Positions 23,938 to 31,347 of a DNA stretch of 38,630 nucleotides are shown in pieces. The stretch spans positions 1-38,630 of the forward strand of contig CAMZBS010000009.1 in assembly GCA_947304695.1 (NCBI GenBank), written 5' to 3'. Positions within the stretch are counted from its first letter, which is position 1. The number at the start of each line of letters is the position of its first letter. A program made the translations under genes and the position numbers. Below the pieces are notes generated by a model that saw only the letters and a list, made by a program, of their open reading frames with translations, had not been told where the DNA came from and made no database searches. This DNA is from an uncultured Prevotella sp. Lineage in GTDB: Bacteria > Bacteroidota > Bacteroidia > Bacteroidales > Bacteroidaceae.

Positions 23938-24963
23938 ATGAATACAAAGTATTCCATTGTTGTTCCTGTCTACAACCGTCCTGACGAGATTGACGAGCTG
24001 CTGGAAAGCCTGTGCCAACAAACGTTGAAGGACTTTGAAGTTGTGGTTGTGGAAGACGGATCGCAGATTGACTGCAAGGCCGTGGTCGACAAGTACACAG
24101 GTCGGTTGGACATCAGATATTTTGTCAAGCCCAACAGCGGTCCGGGACAGAGCCGCAACTATGGCGTAGAGCATGCATCAGGAGAATACGTAGTCATTGT
24201 CGACTCCGATGCCGTGACTCCTCCGGGCTTCATGCAGGCCATTGAGGACGAGTTACAGCGCCAGCCAACCGATGCATGGGGCGGTCCCGACGCTGCCCAT
24301 GAGTCTTTCACCGACATTCAGAAGGCCATTTCATACGCCATGACCTCATTCTTCACCACAGGCGGCATTCGTGGAGGCAAGAAACAATTAGACAAGAAAT
24401 TCTACCCACGTTCTTTCAACCTTGGCACACGCCGGGAAGTCTATCTTCAGTTAGGCGGCTTTTCGAAGGAACGCTTTTCCAAGATGTCGCTCTACGGAGA
24501 GGACATCGATTTCAGCCTCCGCATCTATAAAGGCGGCTACAGCTGCCGTCTCTTTCCCGAGGCATGGCTGTGGCACAAGCGCCGTACAGACTTCCGACGC
24601 TTCTGGCGACAAGTCTACAACAGTGGCTACGCCCGCATCAACTTGTGGCGCAAGTATCCTGAGGCCCTGAAGCCCGTACACGCCCTGCCAGCGGTGTTCA
24701 CCATTGGCGTGGCAGTGCTGCTCTGCTGCTGGATTATCGGTGAAGTCCTTTTCTGCACCGGCATTAACCAGCGTATCGGAACCTTCATGAGCATCTGGTC
24801 ACTGTCGCCGCTGCTGCTGTTTGCTGCCCTTATCCTTATTGACTCAAGCATCAGGAACCGCAGCCTGAAAGTAGGGTTGCTATCCGTGCCTGCCGCATTC
24901 ATCCAGCTTATTGGCTACGGCATTGGATTCATTGAGTCGTTTTTTACACCTAAACGTGGATAG
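23938..24963 (+). CDS. Family 2 glycosyltransferase, membrane-anchored
   Basis: The 341-aa protein opens with a GT2 (GT-A fold) domain: YSIVVPVYNRPDEIDELLESL, the metal-binding VDSDAVTPPG and the acceptor-side GEDIDFSLRI. Three hydrophobic segments follow at about residues 258-282, 288-310 and 315-337. It probably adds a sugar to a lipid-linked or surface glycan; donor and acceptor are unknown. The start is ATG 23938 (MNTKYSIVV). The stop overlaps the proposed radC GTG start by 8 bp. No partner glycan genes lie nearby, so it may be a housekeeping transferase. Confidence 0.87.
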   Translation: MNTKYSIVVPVYNRPDEIDELLESLCQQTLKDFEVVVVEDGSQIDCKAVVDKYTGRLDIRYFVKPNSGPGQSRNYGVEHASGEYVVIVDSDAVTPPGFMQAIEDELQRQPTDAWGGPDAAHESFTDIQKAISYAMTSFFTTGGIRGGKKQLDKKFYPRSFNLGTRREVYLQLGGFSKERFSKMSLYGEDIDFSLRIYKGGYSCRLFPEAWLWHKRRTDFRRFWRQVYNSGYARINLWRKYPEALKPVHALPAVFTIGVAVLLCCWIIGEVLFCTGINQRIGTFMSIWSLSPLLLFAALILIDSSIRNRSLKVGLLSVPAAFIQLIGYGIGFIESFFTPKRG

Positions 24964-25642
24964 ACTGACTATCAGCCAGTGGGCCGAAGAAGACCGGCCG
25001 CGTGAAAAGCTGGAGCGGCTGGGGGCCGAGGCCCTGAGTAATGCCGAACTGATGGCCATTCTGATTGGATCAGGGTCGACCAAGGAAAGTGCCGTAGACC
25101 TGATGAAGCGCGTTTTGGGCGACTGTAACAACAATCTTAACACGCTGGGCAAGAAGACCATACATGAACTGTGCCAGTATAACGGTATGGGACCGGCCAA
25201 AGCCATCACCATTCTGGCTGCCTGCGAACTGGGAAAGCGCAGGCAGCTGGAAAAGGCCGAAGAAAGGCCCGACCTGGGCACGGCGACACGTGTCTACAAC
25301 CACATGCATCCGCTGATGCAGGACCTGGACGTGGAAGAGTTCTGGGTGCTGCTGCTGAACCAGAACCACCGCCTCATCCGCAAGGTACGCATAGCCCACG
25401 GCGGCATCTCGGAGGTGAGCGTCGACCTGCGCATCATCATGCGTGAAGCGGTACTCTCCAATGCCACCATCGTCGTGGCCTGCCACAACCATCCCAGCGG
25501 CAGTCTGTGCCCCAGCCGTCAGGACGACGCTCTGACTGAGCAGCTGAAGAAAGCCTGCGGCGTGATGCGTCTGCACTTCATGGATCATGTCATTATTGCA
25601 GACGGCAACTATTTCTCATATCACGAATCTGGCAGATTATAG
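24956..25642 (+). CDS. radC: RadC family JAB-domain protein
   Basis: The 228-aa protein begins with a UPF0758 N-terminal helix-hairpin-helix region (SQWAEEDRPREKLERLGAEALSNAELMAILIGSG). It ends in a JAB/MPN metalloprotease-like domain with the full metal signature HNHPSGSLCPSRQDD. Despite the name, a direct role in DNA repair is doubtful for the family. The start is uncertain: I choose GTG 24956 (VDRLTISQWAEE), which fits relatives; an in-frame TTG at 24911 would add 15 residues overlapping the glycosyltransferase. A terminator follows. Confidence 0.93.
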   Translation: MDRLTISQWAEEDRPREKLERLGAEALSNAELMAILIGSGSTKESAVDLMKRVLGDCNNNLNTLGKKTIHELCQYNGMGPAKAITILAACELGKRRQLEKAEERPDLGTATRVYNHMHPLMQDLDVEEFWVLLLNQNHRLIRKVRIAHGGISEVSVDLRIIMREAVLSNATIVVACHNHPSGSLCPSRQDDALTEQLKKACGVMRLHFMDHVIIADGNYFSYHESGRL

Positions 25643-25646
25643 TCTG

Positions 25647-25694
25647 AAAAACCGTGTTCGTTTCGTCTTTTTTAATAAAACAGACACGGTTTTT
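25647..25694 (+). terminator. Terminator after radC
   Basis: AAAAACCGTGT (25647-25657) and ACACGGTTTTT (25684-25694) are perfect complements. The loop is 26 nt and the T run is part of the right arm. Confidence 0.8.
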
Positions 25695-25717
25695 AAGTAT
25701 TTGTGTTGCGTTTATTT

Positions 25718-25740
25718 GCGTTAATAACATTAATTAACGC
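25718..25740 (+). promoter_or_regulatory. Dyad upstream of OmpA-like operon
   Basis: GCGTTAAT (25718-25725) and ATTAACGC (25733-25740) are perfect inverted arms with a 7-bp centre. The dyad sits just upstream of where the -33 contact of the promoter at 25771 would be, so it is a candidate activator site. The binder is unknown. Confidence 0.5.
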
Positions 25741-25770
25741 GAAATAAAGAGAAGTCAACACTTTTTTTAT

Positions 25771-25778
25771 TAATTTTG
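25771..25778 (+). promoter_or_regulatory. OmpA-like operon promoter, -7 box
   Basis: TAATTTTG lies 42 bp before the ATG at 25821. No strong -33 TTTG is visible, and a dyad lies at 25718-25740. Confidence 0.65.
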
Positions 25779-25820
25779 CAACATATAACCAATAATAAAG
25801 CCAACCTAAAAACAAGACGA

Positions 25821-26918
25821 ATGAAGAACAAACAGAAAACAGTCTATGCATTTTTGGCGATATTCATTACTTTGTCACTACATGCGCAAAACAGACAACG
25901 CGAATTGGCAGACGTGCCTGTTCCCGAATTTCTTCCCCACTGGCAACTGTCGCTGCAGGGTGGTGCGGCCGTCGATGTGGGCGAAGCCAAGCTGGGCGAC
26001 CTCATCTCGCCAGCCTTGCAGTTAGCCACAGCCTATCAGTTCTCACCAGTTTTCGGAGCCCGCCTGGCAGTGAGCGGATTTTGGGCACGCAACCGCTATT
26101 CCTATCCTTTGGAGAAGTACAAGTGGAACTTCGTACAGCCCACTCTGGAGCTGAAGGTAGACCTTGCCTCGCTCTTCTTGGGATGGGTGCCCGACCAGCC
26201 CGTCAGTGCCTATGCAGTGGTGGGCGGGGGTGCGGCCTGCACGTTTAACAACGATGATGCCGTGAAAGCCGACCGTCATTTCGGTGTTGACTTCCAGAAG
26301 CTGTGGAAAAACGAGCGCTGGAACCTCGTGGCACGCTTCGGTCTGGGTGCCGAGTGCAGGCTGAACGACTATCTGGCCGTTGCAGGCGAAGTGAACGCCA
26401 ACATGCTGCCCGACCACTTCAACTCGAAACGTGGCAAGCACGACAACATAGACTGGCACTTCAACGCACTGGTGGGCCTGAAGGTGAACCTGGGACCGAA
26501 CTACCGTCACCGCAGTCCCGTGATACGCAGTGTTCCCGAACCTGTTCAGCCAGTTGTGAAGCCAGAGCCCATCGTGCGCGACACTGTGGCCATGACCGCC
26601 AACATCTACTTCCTGATCAACAGCAGCCAGCTGCGCAGTTCCGAGCATGGCAAGCTCACCCAGCTTGTAAGCTATCTGAAGAGCCACCCCCGTTCGCACG
26701 TCGAGATGACCGGCTATGCCGACCGCCTCACGGGCACCTCGGTCATCAACGACCGCCTGTCGCGCGAGCGTGCCACCGCTGTGGCAAACTACCTGAAGGC
26801 TCACGGCATCAGCAGCGACCGCATCTACAAGGATGCCAAGGGCGACCGTGTGCAGCCGTTCCCCGTCAACGAAGACAACCGTGTGACCATCTGCTTCGTG
26901 GTCGACATGCTGGAGTAG
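25821..26918 (+). CDS. OmpA-family outer-membrane protein
   Basis: The 365-aa protein has a signal peptide (MKNKQKTVYAFLAIFITLSLHAQ), an N-terminal beta-barrel of about 210 residues with Gly/aromatic strand patterns (WQLSLQGGAAVDVGEAKLG), a Pro-rich hinge (PEPVQPVVKPEP) and a C-terminal OmpA domain. That domain has ANIYFLINSSQLRSSEHGKL, VEMTGYADRLTGT and NDRLSRERATAVANYL, and should bind peptidoglycan. The start is ATG 25821; the TTG in the same frame upstream belongs to the -7 box. It leads an operon with two DUF4988 lipoproteins, a MIP18-type protein and lpxH. Confidence 0.9.
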   Translation: MKNKQKTVYAFLAIFITLSLHAQNRQRELADVPVPEFLPHWQLSLQGGAAVDVGEAKLGDLISPALQLATAYQFSPVFGARLAVSGFWARNRYSYPLEKYKWNFVQPTLELKVDLASLFLGWVPDQPVSAYAVVGGGAACTFNNDDAVKADRHFGVDFQKLWKNERWNLVARFGLGAECRLNDYLAVAGEVNANMLPDHFNSKRGKHDNIDWHFNALVGLKVNLGPNYRHRSPVIRSVPEPVQPVVKPEPIVRDTVAMTANIYFLINSSQLRSSEHGKLTQLVSYLKSHPRSHVEMTGYADRLTGTSVINDRLSRERATAVANYLKAHGISSDRIYKDAKGDRVQPFPVNEDNRVTICFVVDMLE

Positions 26919-26972
26919 CGGGGAGAGTGAAAGCAATAAGCAATGAAAGAACAATAAAAAAACAGAGCGAAT

Positions 26973-27935
26973 ATGAAAAATACCATCAAACTGCTTCTGC
27001 TTGCCGTTGTTTCCCTGGCAGCAGGCACCACCGTCATCACGTCGTGTACCGATTATCAGGACGAAGTCGACGCACTCGACAAGCGTGTCACCATACTCGA
27101 GACCCTTGTGAACCGGGTGAACACCAACCTGACGTCCTTGCAGACCATTGTCGATGCCATGGACATGGGCGACTATATCACCAACGTGACCAACACCCCC
27201 ACCGGCACCATCATCACCTTTGCCAAGCACGGTGCCATCACCATTCTCAACGGCCAGCCGGGCGAAGATGCTGCCATTCCTGCCATCACGGTGGAAAAAG
27301 ATGCTGCCGACGGCAACTACTACTGGAAGATTGACGGCCAGTGGCTGCTCGACACCGACGGCAACCGCGTCAGGGCCAACGGTGTGGATGGCCAGAAAGG
27401 CACCACGCCCGAAGTGCGCATCAACCCCGAGACAGGCGAATGGGAGTACCGGCTGGACGACGGCAAGTGGCAGTCTACGGGCATGTCGGCCAAAGGCAAG
27501 GACGGCAAAGACGCTCCCGGAGTGGTGATCAACGCCCAGACCAGCGAGGACGGCAAGTATGTGACCATCACGATCAACAACAATGGCGTCACCGAGAACA
27601 TCGACATTCCTCTGAAAGAAGCCATGCCCATCTTCGTGACCAGCGTGAAGCTTAACTTCGCCGAAGAGTCCATCACCATCAAGAAAGGCAACAAGCTGCG
27701 CATCAACTACACCATCGAGCCGCAGAACGCCACCTTCAAGGACGTGTTCTTCTACAACCGCAGCTATATGTCGGTGAACACGGGCAATAGCGATGCCGTG
27801 AGCTACGAACAGCACGACGATGGCAACTGGTACATCTGCGGCAACGACATCTGCTCAGTAACCATGCGCATCGTGCCCCGTTTCACGCAGGACAACAGCG
27901 TCTATGATGAGATTATCGTCAACGTAATTCCCTAA
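26973..27935 (+). CDS. DUF4988 surface lipoprotein (first copy)
   Basis: The 320-aa protein has a lipoprotein signal ending in ITSCTD. A coiled-coil segment follows (DEVDALDKRVTILETLVNRVNTNL starts it), then a DUF4988-type region (TGTIITFAKHGAITILNG, YWKIDGQWLLDTDGNRV). Two collagen-like Gly stretches (GVDGQKG, GKGKDGKDAPG without a true helix length) and a C-terminal Ig-like domain from about residue 225 complete it. It is probably surface-anchored; ligand unknown. It lies 54 bp after the OmpA-like gene and 21 bp before a shorter paralogue with the same WxIDGQWLLD motif. Confidence 0.8.
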   Translation: MKNTIKLLLLAVVSLAAGTTVITSCTDYQDEVDALDKRVTILETLVNRVNTNLTSLQTIVDAMDMGDYITNVTNTPTGTIITFAKHGAITILNGQPGEDAAIPAITVEKDAADGNYYWKIDGQWLLDTDGNRVRANGVDGQKGTTPEVRINPETGEWEYRLDDGKWQSTGMSAKGKDGKDAPGVVINAQTSEDGKYVTITINNNGVTENIDIPLKEAMPIFVTSVKLNFAEESITIKKGNKLRINYTIEPQNATFKDVFFYNRSYMSVNTGNSDAVSYEQHDDGNWYICGNDICSVTMRIVPRFTQDNSVYDEIIVNVIP

Positions 27936-27956
27936 TCCTAAAAGAACCCCAGCATT

Positions 27957-28619
27957 ATGGCAAACTACAAACGACACAAGGCCGACAGCCGCCTGCTCCT
28001 TCCTGGTTGCATCTGCCTGCTCATGGGCATCGCGTCGTGCGGCGACTACACCGACGACATGCAGTCTATGGGTAGCAGGGTGGAAGCCATCGAGGCCAAC
28101 ACCGCCATGCTGCAGAAGCAGGACTCCACCATCCTGGCTCTGAAAGTGCTGGCCGAGGCCATCGAGATCAATGACTACGTGACCGCCATTGTGGAAAACA
28201 GCGACGGTTCCTATACCATCACCTTCAAGAAAAAAGGCACCGTGACCCTGCCCGCAGGCGAAAAGGGTGCCAACGGAAAGAGCCATGTGTTCGGCGTGAA
28301 GCGCGATACCGACGGACTGTGCTACTGGACCATCGACGGCCAGTGGCTGCTCGACAGCAATGGCAACAAGATCCGCATCAGTGCCCAAGACGGCCAGAAA
28401 GGAGAGGACGCCGAAGCCAACTTCCCCACCCTTCGCATTCAAGACGGCAACTGGCAGGTATGGGACCAGCAGCTCGGACAGTGGGTTGACCTGGGGCCCT
28501 CCGACGGAGCCGACGGCCAGGCCGATGCCATCGTAGCCGTCAGGCGCGACGGCGACATGCTCATTGTGCAGACCACCACCGAAACCTACGTGTTCCACAT
28601 CCTACCGCAAAACAGCTAA
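27957..28619 (+). CDS. DUF4988 surface lipoprotein (second copy)
   Basis: The 220-aa paralogue of the preceding gene has a lipoprotein signal (LLMGIASCGDY), a heptad-like segment (MQSMGSRVEAIEANTAMLQKQ), a DUF4988 core (GSYTITFKKKGTVTLPAGEKG), and the shared YWTIDGQWLLDSNGNKI. It lacks the C-terminal Ig-like domain and ends after VRRDGDMLIVQTTTETYVF. The pair probably arose by tandem duplication. Co-transcribed; the role is unknown, possibly a partner or shorter surface form of the first. Confidence 0.78.
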   Translation: MANYKRHKADSRLLLPGCICLLMGIASCGDYTDDMQSMGSRVEAIEANTAMLQKQDSTILALKVLAEAIEINDYVTAIVENSDGSYTITFKKKGTVTLPAGEKGANGKSHVFGVKRDTDGLCYWTIDGQWLLDSNGNKIRISAQDGQKGEDAEANFPTLRIQDGNWQVWDQQLGQWVDLGPSDGADGQADAIVAVRRDGDMLIVQTTTETYVFHILPQNS

Positions 28620-28628
28620 CATCCAAAT

Positions 28629-28946
28629 ATGACACAAGAACAGAAATCACTGATTGAGGGGCGCATCGTCGACGTGCTGAAAACGGTCTACGACCCCGAG
28701 ATACCTGTCGACATCTACGAGTTAGGCATGATCTACAAGATTGACGTGAAAGACGACGGCTCCGTCGACATCGACATGACGTTTACCGCCCCCAACTGCC
28801 CTGCGGCCGACTTCATCCTGGAGGACGTACGCACCAAGGTCGAGAGCGTCGACGACGTCACCAGTGCTAACATCAACCTCGTGTTTGAACCCGCCTGGGA
28901 TCAAAGCATGATGAGTGAAGAAGCAAGAATCGAACTGGGATTCTAA
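28629..28946 (+). CDS. MIP18/SufT-family iron-sulfur assembly protein (DUF59)
   Basis: The 105-aa protein is a single MIP18 domain: VYDPEIPVDIYELGMIYKIDV, then DMTFTAPNCPAADFILEDV with the conserved Cys, then NINLVFEPAWDQSMMSEEAR. This matches the SufT/PaaD-like family involved in Fe-S cluster maturation. It is 9 bp after the second DUF4988 gene and 13 bp before lpxH. No suf genes are adjacent, so its place in this envelope operon is by linkage only. Confidence 0.9.
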   Translation: MTQEQKSLIEGRIVDVLKTVYDPEIPVDIYELGMIYKIDVKDDGSVDIDMTFTAPNCPAADFILEDVRTKVESVDDVTSANINLVFEPAWDQSMMSEEARIELGF

Positions 28947-28959
28947 GTGAGTTTAAAAA

Positions 28960-29724
28960 ATGAAGAATATCTATTTCCTCTCCGATGCCCACCTGGGCTC
29001 CCTGGCCATTCCCCACCGCAGGATGCAGGAACGGCGGCTGGTGCGCTTTCTCGACAGCATCAAGGACAAGGCAGCTGCCGTCTATCTGCTGGGCGACATG
29101 TTCGACTTCTGGTACGAATACCGCTATGCAGTGCCCAAGGGCTTTACCCGCTTCCTGGGCAAGATCTCGGAACTGACCGACATGGGCGTCGAGGTACACT
29201 ACTTTACCGGCAACCACGACATCTGGGCCTACTCCTATCTGGCCGAAGAGTGCGGTGTCATCCTCCACAAGAAGCCGCAGACCGTGGAGCTCTACGGCAA
29301 GGTGTTTTTCCTGGCCCATGGCGACGGGCTGGGCGACCCCAACCCCAGCTTCAAGCTGCTGAAGTGGATATTCCACAACCGCGTCTGCCAGGTGCTGTTC
29401 TCCGCCCTCCATCCCCGCTGGGGCCTGTGGTTCGGCCTCCACTGGGCCAAGCATTCACGCGAGAAGCACGACCGTGAGGGCGAGGACGTCTATCTGGGCG
29501 AAGAGCGCGAACACCTGGTGCTCTACACCAAGAAGTACATCCAGTACCACTCCAACGTAGACTACTTCATCTACGGCCATCGCCATATTGAGGTCGACAA
29601 GCAGCTCACCAAAAAGGCCCGCCTCATCATCCTGGGCGACTGGATCACCCATTTCACCTACGTGGTATGGGACGGCGACCACCTCTTCATGTCGCAGTAC
29701 ATCGAGGGCGAGAGCAGACTGTGA
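28960..29724 (+). CDS. lpxH: UDP-2,3-diacylglucosamine diphosphatase
   Basis: The 254-aa calcineurin-like phosphoesterase cleaves UDP-2,3-diacylglucosamine to lipid X in lipid A synthesis. The metal ligands are all visible: SDAHLGS near the start, LGDMFDFW, GNHDIW, AHGDGLGD and YGHRHIEV. Length matches LpxH. It is the last gene of the OmpA/DUF4988 operon, which gives the operon an outer-membrane theme. A terminator lies about 150 bp on, inside a repeat element. Confidence 0.93.
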   Translation: MKNIYFLSDAHLGSLAIPHRRMQERRLVRFLDSIKDKAAAVYLLGDMFDFWYEYRYAVPKGFTRFLGKISELTDMGVEVHYFTGNHDIWAYSYLAEECGVILHKKPQTVELYGKVFFLAHGDGLGDPNPSFKLLKWIFHNRVCQVLFSALHPRWGLWFGLHWAKHSREKHDREGEDVYLGEEREHLVLYTKKYIQYHSNVDYFIYGHRHIEVDKQLTKKARLIILGDWITHFTYVVWDGDHLFMSQYIEGESRL

Positions 29725-29739
29725 TGAATGCAGTATTCA

Positions 29740-29921
29740 AAAGACGCCCCAGGTATACCTGAGCGAAAATGGCTAAACACGCTTACGCGCAGCGTAATCA
29801 CGCTTACGTGCGTGTTAAGCGCGATTAAAGAAGAGGTGGATAAAAAGAAAGTCAGCCTTTCGGGCTTCTAAACAATAAAGACACCCCCGGTAATACACTC
29901 AGGTATATCGGGGGTGTCTTT
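29740..29921. repeat. 182-bp element with 24-bp imperfect terminal inverted repeats
   Basis: The left end (29740-29763, AAAGACGCCCC then AGGTATACCTGAG) and the complement of the right end (29898-29921) match at 21 of 24 positions. Inside are the palindromic TTACG units and one arm of the terminator. No coding sequence and no clear target-site duplication are seen. It could be a small non-autonomous element or a diverged pair of terminator copies. It fills most of the 282-bp lpxH-ftsZ gap; the remainder near ftsZ holds only a TATAACATATAACAT spacer repeat. Confidence 0.6.
29783..29828. repeat. Three phased TTACG-type palindromes (array C)
   Basis: TTACGCGCAGCGTAA (29783-29797) and TTACGTGCGTGTTAA (29804-29818) start 21 bp apart. 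TTAAGCGCGATTAA (29815-29828) overlaps the second. The design resembles arrays A and B (short palindrome, two helical turns) but the sequence is different. Confidence 0.65.
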
Positions 29922-29923
29922 TT
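29877..29923. terminator. Bidirectional terminator between lpxH and ftsZ
   Basis: AAAGACACCCCCG (29877-29889) and CGGGGGTGTCTTT (29909-29921) form a perfect 13-bp stem. T runs follow on the plus strand, and the A-rich left flank gives Ts on the minus strand. It serves the convergent lpxH and ftsZ units. Confidence 0.9.
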
Positions 29924-30006
29924 GGGGTGAAATCTTCGGAAACCCGCATGAAAGGGCGTAAAGACGAAGATTTCAACTTATAACATATAACATTTAGCTT
30001 TTCTTT

Positions 30007-31326
30007 TTATACGAAGCTGATCACTCCTCCTACGTCCTGGGCTGGTGCGTCGGCCTGGTGCTGCGGCTCCTTGGGTGCGGCAGTCTGGCCTATGCTCTCT
30101 AGAATCTCACGGGTGCGCTTGTAGGTGGGCGTCTGCTCCACGGCAGAGATGATGTCGTCGTTGTCGAGGTCTTCGGCACGGAAGATGTAGATGTTGGGAC
30201 GGCGCTTGTAGCGGCGGCTGGTCTCTGAGTCGCCGTAGTACTTGCCTCGGCGCTCCTCGCGCTGGGCGGCCTTCTCCTGCTCCTCGGCCAGGCGGTTGGC
30301 TGCCTCGCGATCCATCTTCGTGAGGCGCTCCTGCATGCCGTCGACGCTGCTCATGCCAAAGCCGGTGGCCAGGATGGTGACCTTCACCTTCTTGCCCAGC
30401 TCGGGGTCGTTGGCCACGCCCCACTTGATCTCGAAGTCGCCGAACTTGCCCATGAACTCATGCACATAATTCATCTCGTCCATCATGAAGTCGTCCTTCG
30501 AGTCTTTCTGCTTGCAGAAGGAGATGTTGAACAGAATCTTCTTGGAGTTGAAGATGTCGTTGTCGTTGAGCAGGGGCGAGTTGAGGGCGTCGTCGATGGC
30601 TTTCTTCACGCGGTCTTCGCCTTCGCCGTAGCCGGTGGACATGATGGCCACGCCGCCATCTTGCAGCACGGTCTTCACGTCGTTGAAGTCGAGGTTGATG
30701 ATGCCGTGGACGGTGATGATCTCGGCAATGGACTTGGCGGCTATCGACAGGGTGTCGTCGGCCTTGCCGAAGGCGTCGAGGAAGCTGAGGTCGGGATAGA
30801 TGGCACGCAGGCGCTCGTTGTTGATGACAAGCAGTGCGTCGACATGGTCTTTCATTCGCTCTACACCGTCGAGTGCCTGGTCTATCTTCTTGTTGCCCTC
30901 GAAGCGGAAGGGGATGGTGACGATGCCCACGGTGAGTATGCCCATTTTCTTGGACACCTCGGCAATGACGGGGGCTGCTCCGGTGCCGGTGCCGCCACCC
31001 ATGCCTGCGGTGATGAAGGCCATGCGGGTGCCGTCGCTGAGCATGGCCTTGATGTCGTCGAGGCTCTCCTCAGCCGCCTGACGGGCCTTCTCGGGGCGGT
31101 TGCCTGCACCAAGGCCCTCGCTACCCAGTTGCAGCTTGACGGGCACGGGCGAGTCGTTGAGTGCCTGGTTGTCGGTGTTACAAACTACGAAGGTCACGTC
31201 GTGGATGCCTTCGCGATACATGTGGTTCACGGCATTGCCGCCACCGCCGCCTACGCCGATGACCTTGATGATGCTGTGACGCTCTTCGGGCATGCCGAAA
31301 TCGAGAATATCGTTGTTGTCTGCCAT
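30007..31326 (-). CDS. ftsZ: Cell division protein FtsZ
   Basis: The 439-aa tubulin-like GTPase forms the Z-ring. The N-terminal GTP-binding region has IGVGGGGGNAVNHM and the tubulin signature GGGTGTGAAPVIAE, and the T7 loop NLDFNDVKTVL. After the core (about 325 residues) comes a charged, variable linker (EEQEKAAQREERRGKYYGDSE and onwards) and a hydrophobic conserved tail (DVGGVISFV). It is the last gene of the dcw cluster, 21 bp after ftsA, and ends at a bidirectional terminator. Confidence 0.98.
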   Translation of the reverse strand: MADNNDILDFGMPEERHSIIKVIGVGGGGGNAVNHMYREGIHDVTFVVCNTDNQALNDSPVPVKLQLGSEGLGAGNRPEKARQAAEESLDDIKAMLSDGTRMAFITAGMGGGTGTGAAPVIAEVSKKMGILTVGIVTIPFRFEGNKKIDQALDGVERMKDHVDALLVINNERLRAIYPDLSFLDAFGKADDTLSIAAKSIAEIITVHGIINLDFNDVKTVLQDGGVAIMSTGYGEGEDRVKKAIDDALNSPLLNDNDIFNSKKILFNISFCKQKDSKDDFMMDEMNYVHEFMGKFGDFEIKWGVANDPELGKKVKVTILATGFGMSSVDGMQERLTKMDREAANRLAEEQEKAAQREERRGKYYGDSETSRRYKRRPNIYIFRAEDLDNDDIISAVEQTPTYKRTREILESIGQTAAPKEPQHQADAPAQDVGGVISFV

Positions 31327-31347
31327 TGTTGTTTCCTGTTTTAATTA

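Noticed and set aside
27361..27530. Collagen-like protein in the first DUF4988 gene
   Set aside because: Gly-x-x triplets are only a few in a row and interrupted by YWKIDGQW-type strands, so no triple helix is expected.
26043..27815. A 590-codon open frame on the minus strand across the OmpA-like and first DUF4988 genes
   Set aside because: It is antisense to two well-supported genes, rich in His/Val/Gly as expected from complementing their codons, and has no recognisable domain or promoter.
29725..30006. tRNA or small RNA gene in the lpxH-ftsZ gap
   Set aside because: No cloverleaf or conserved RNA motif is seen; the structure there is explained by the terminator and inverted repeats.
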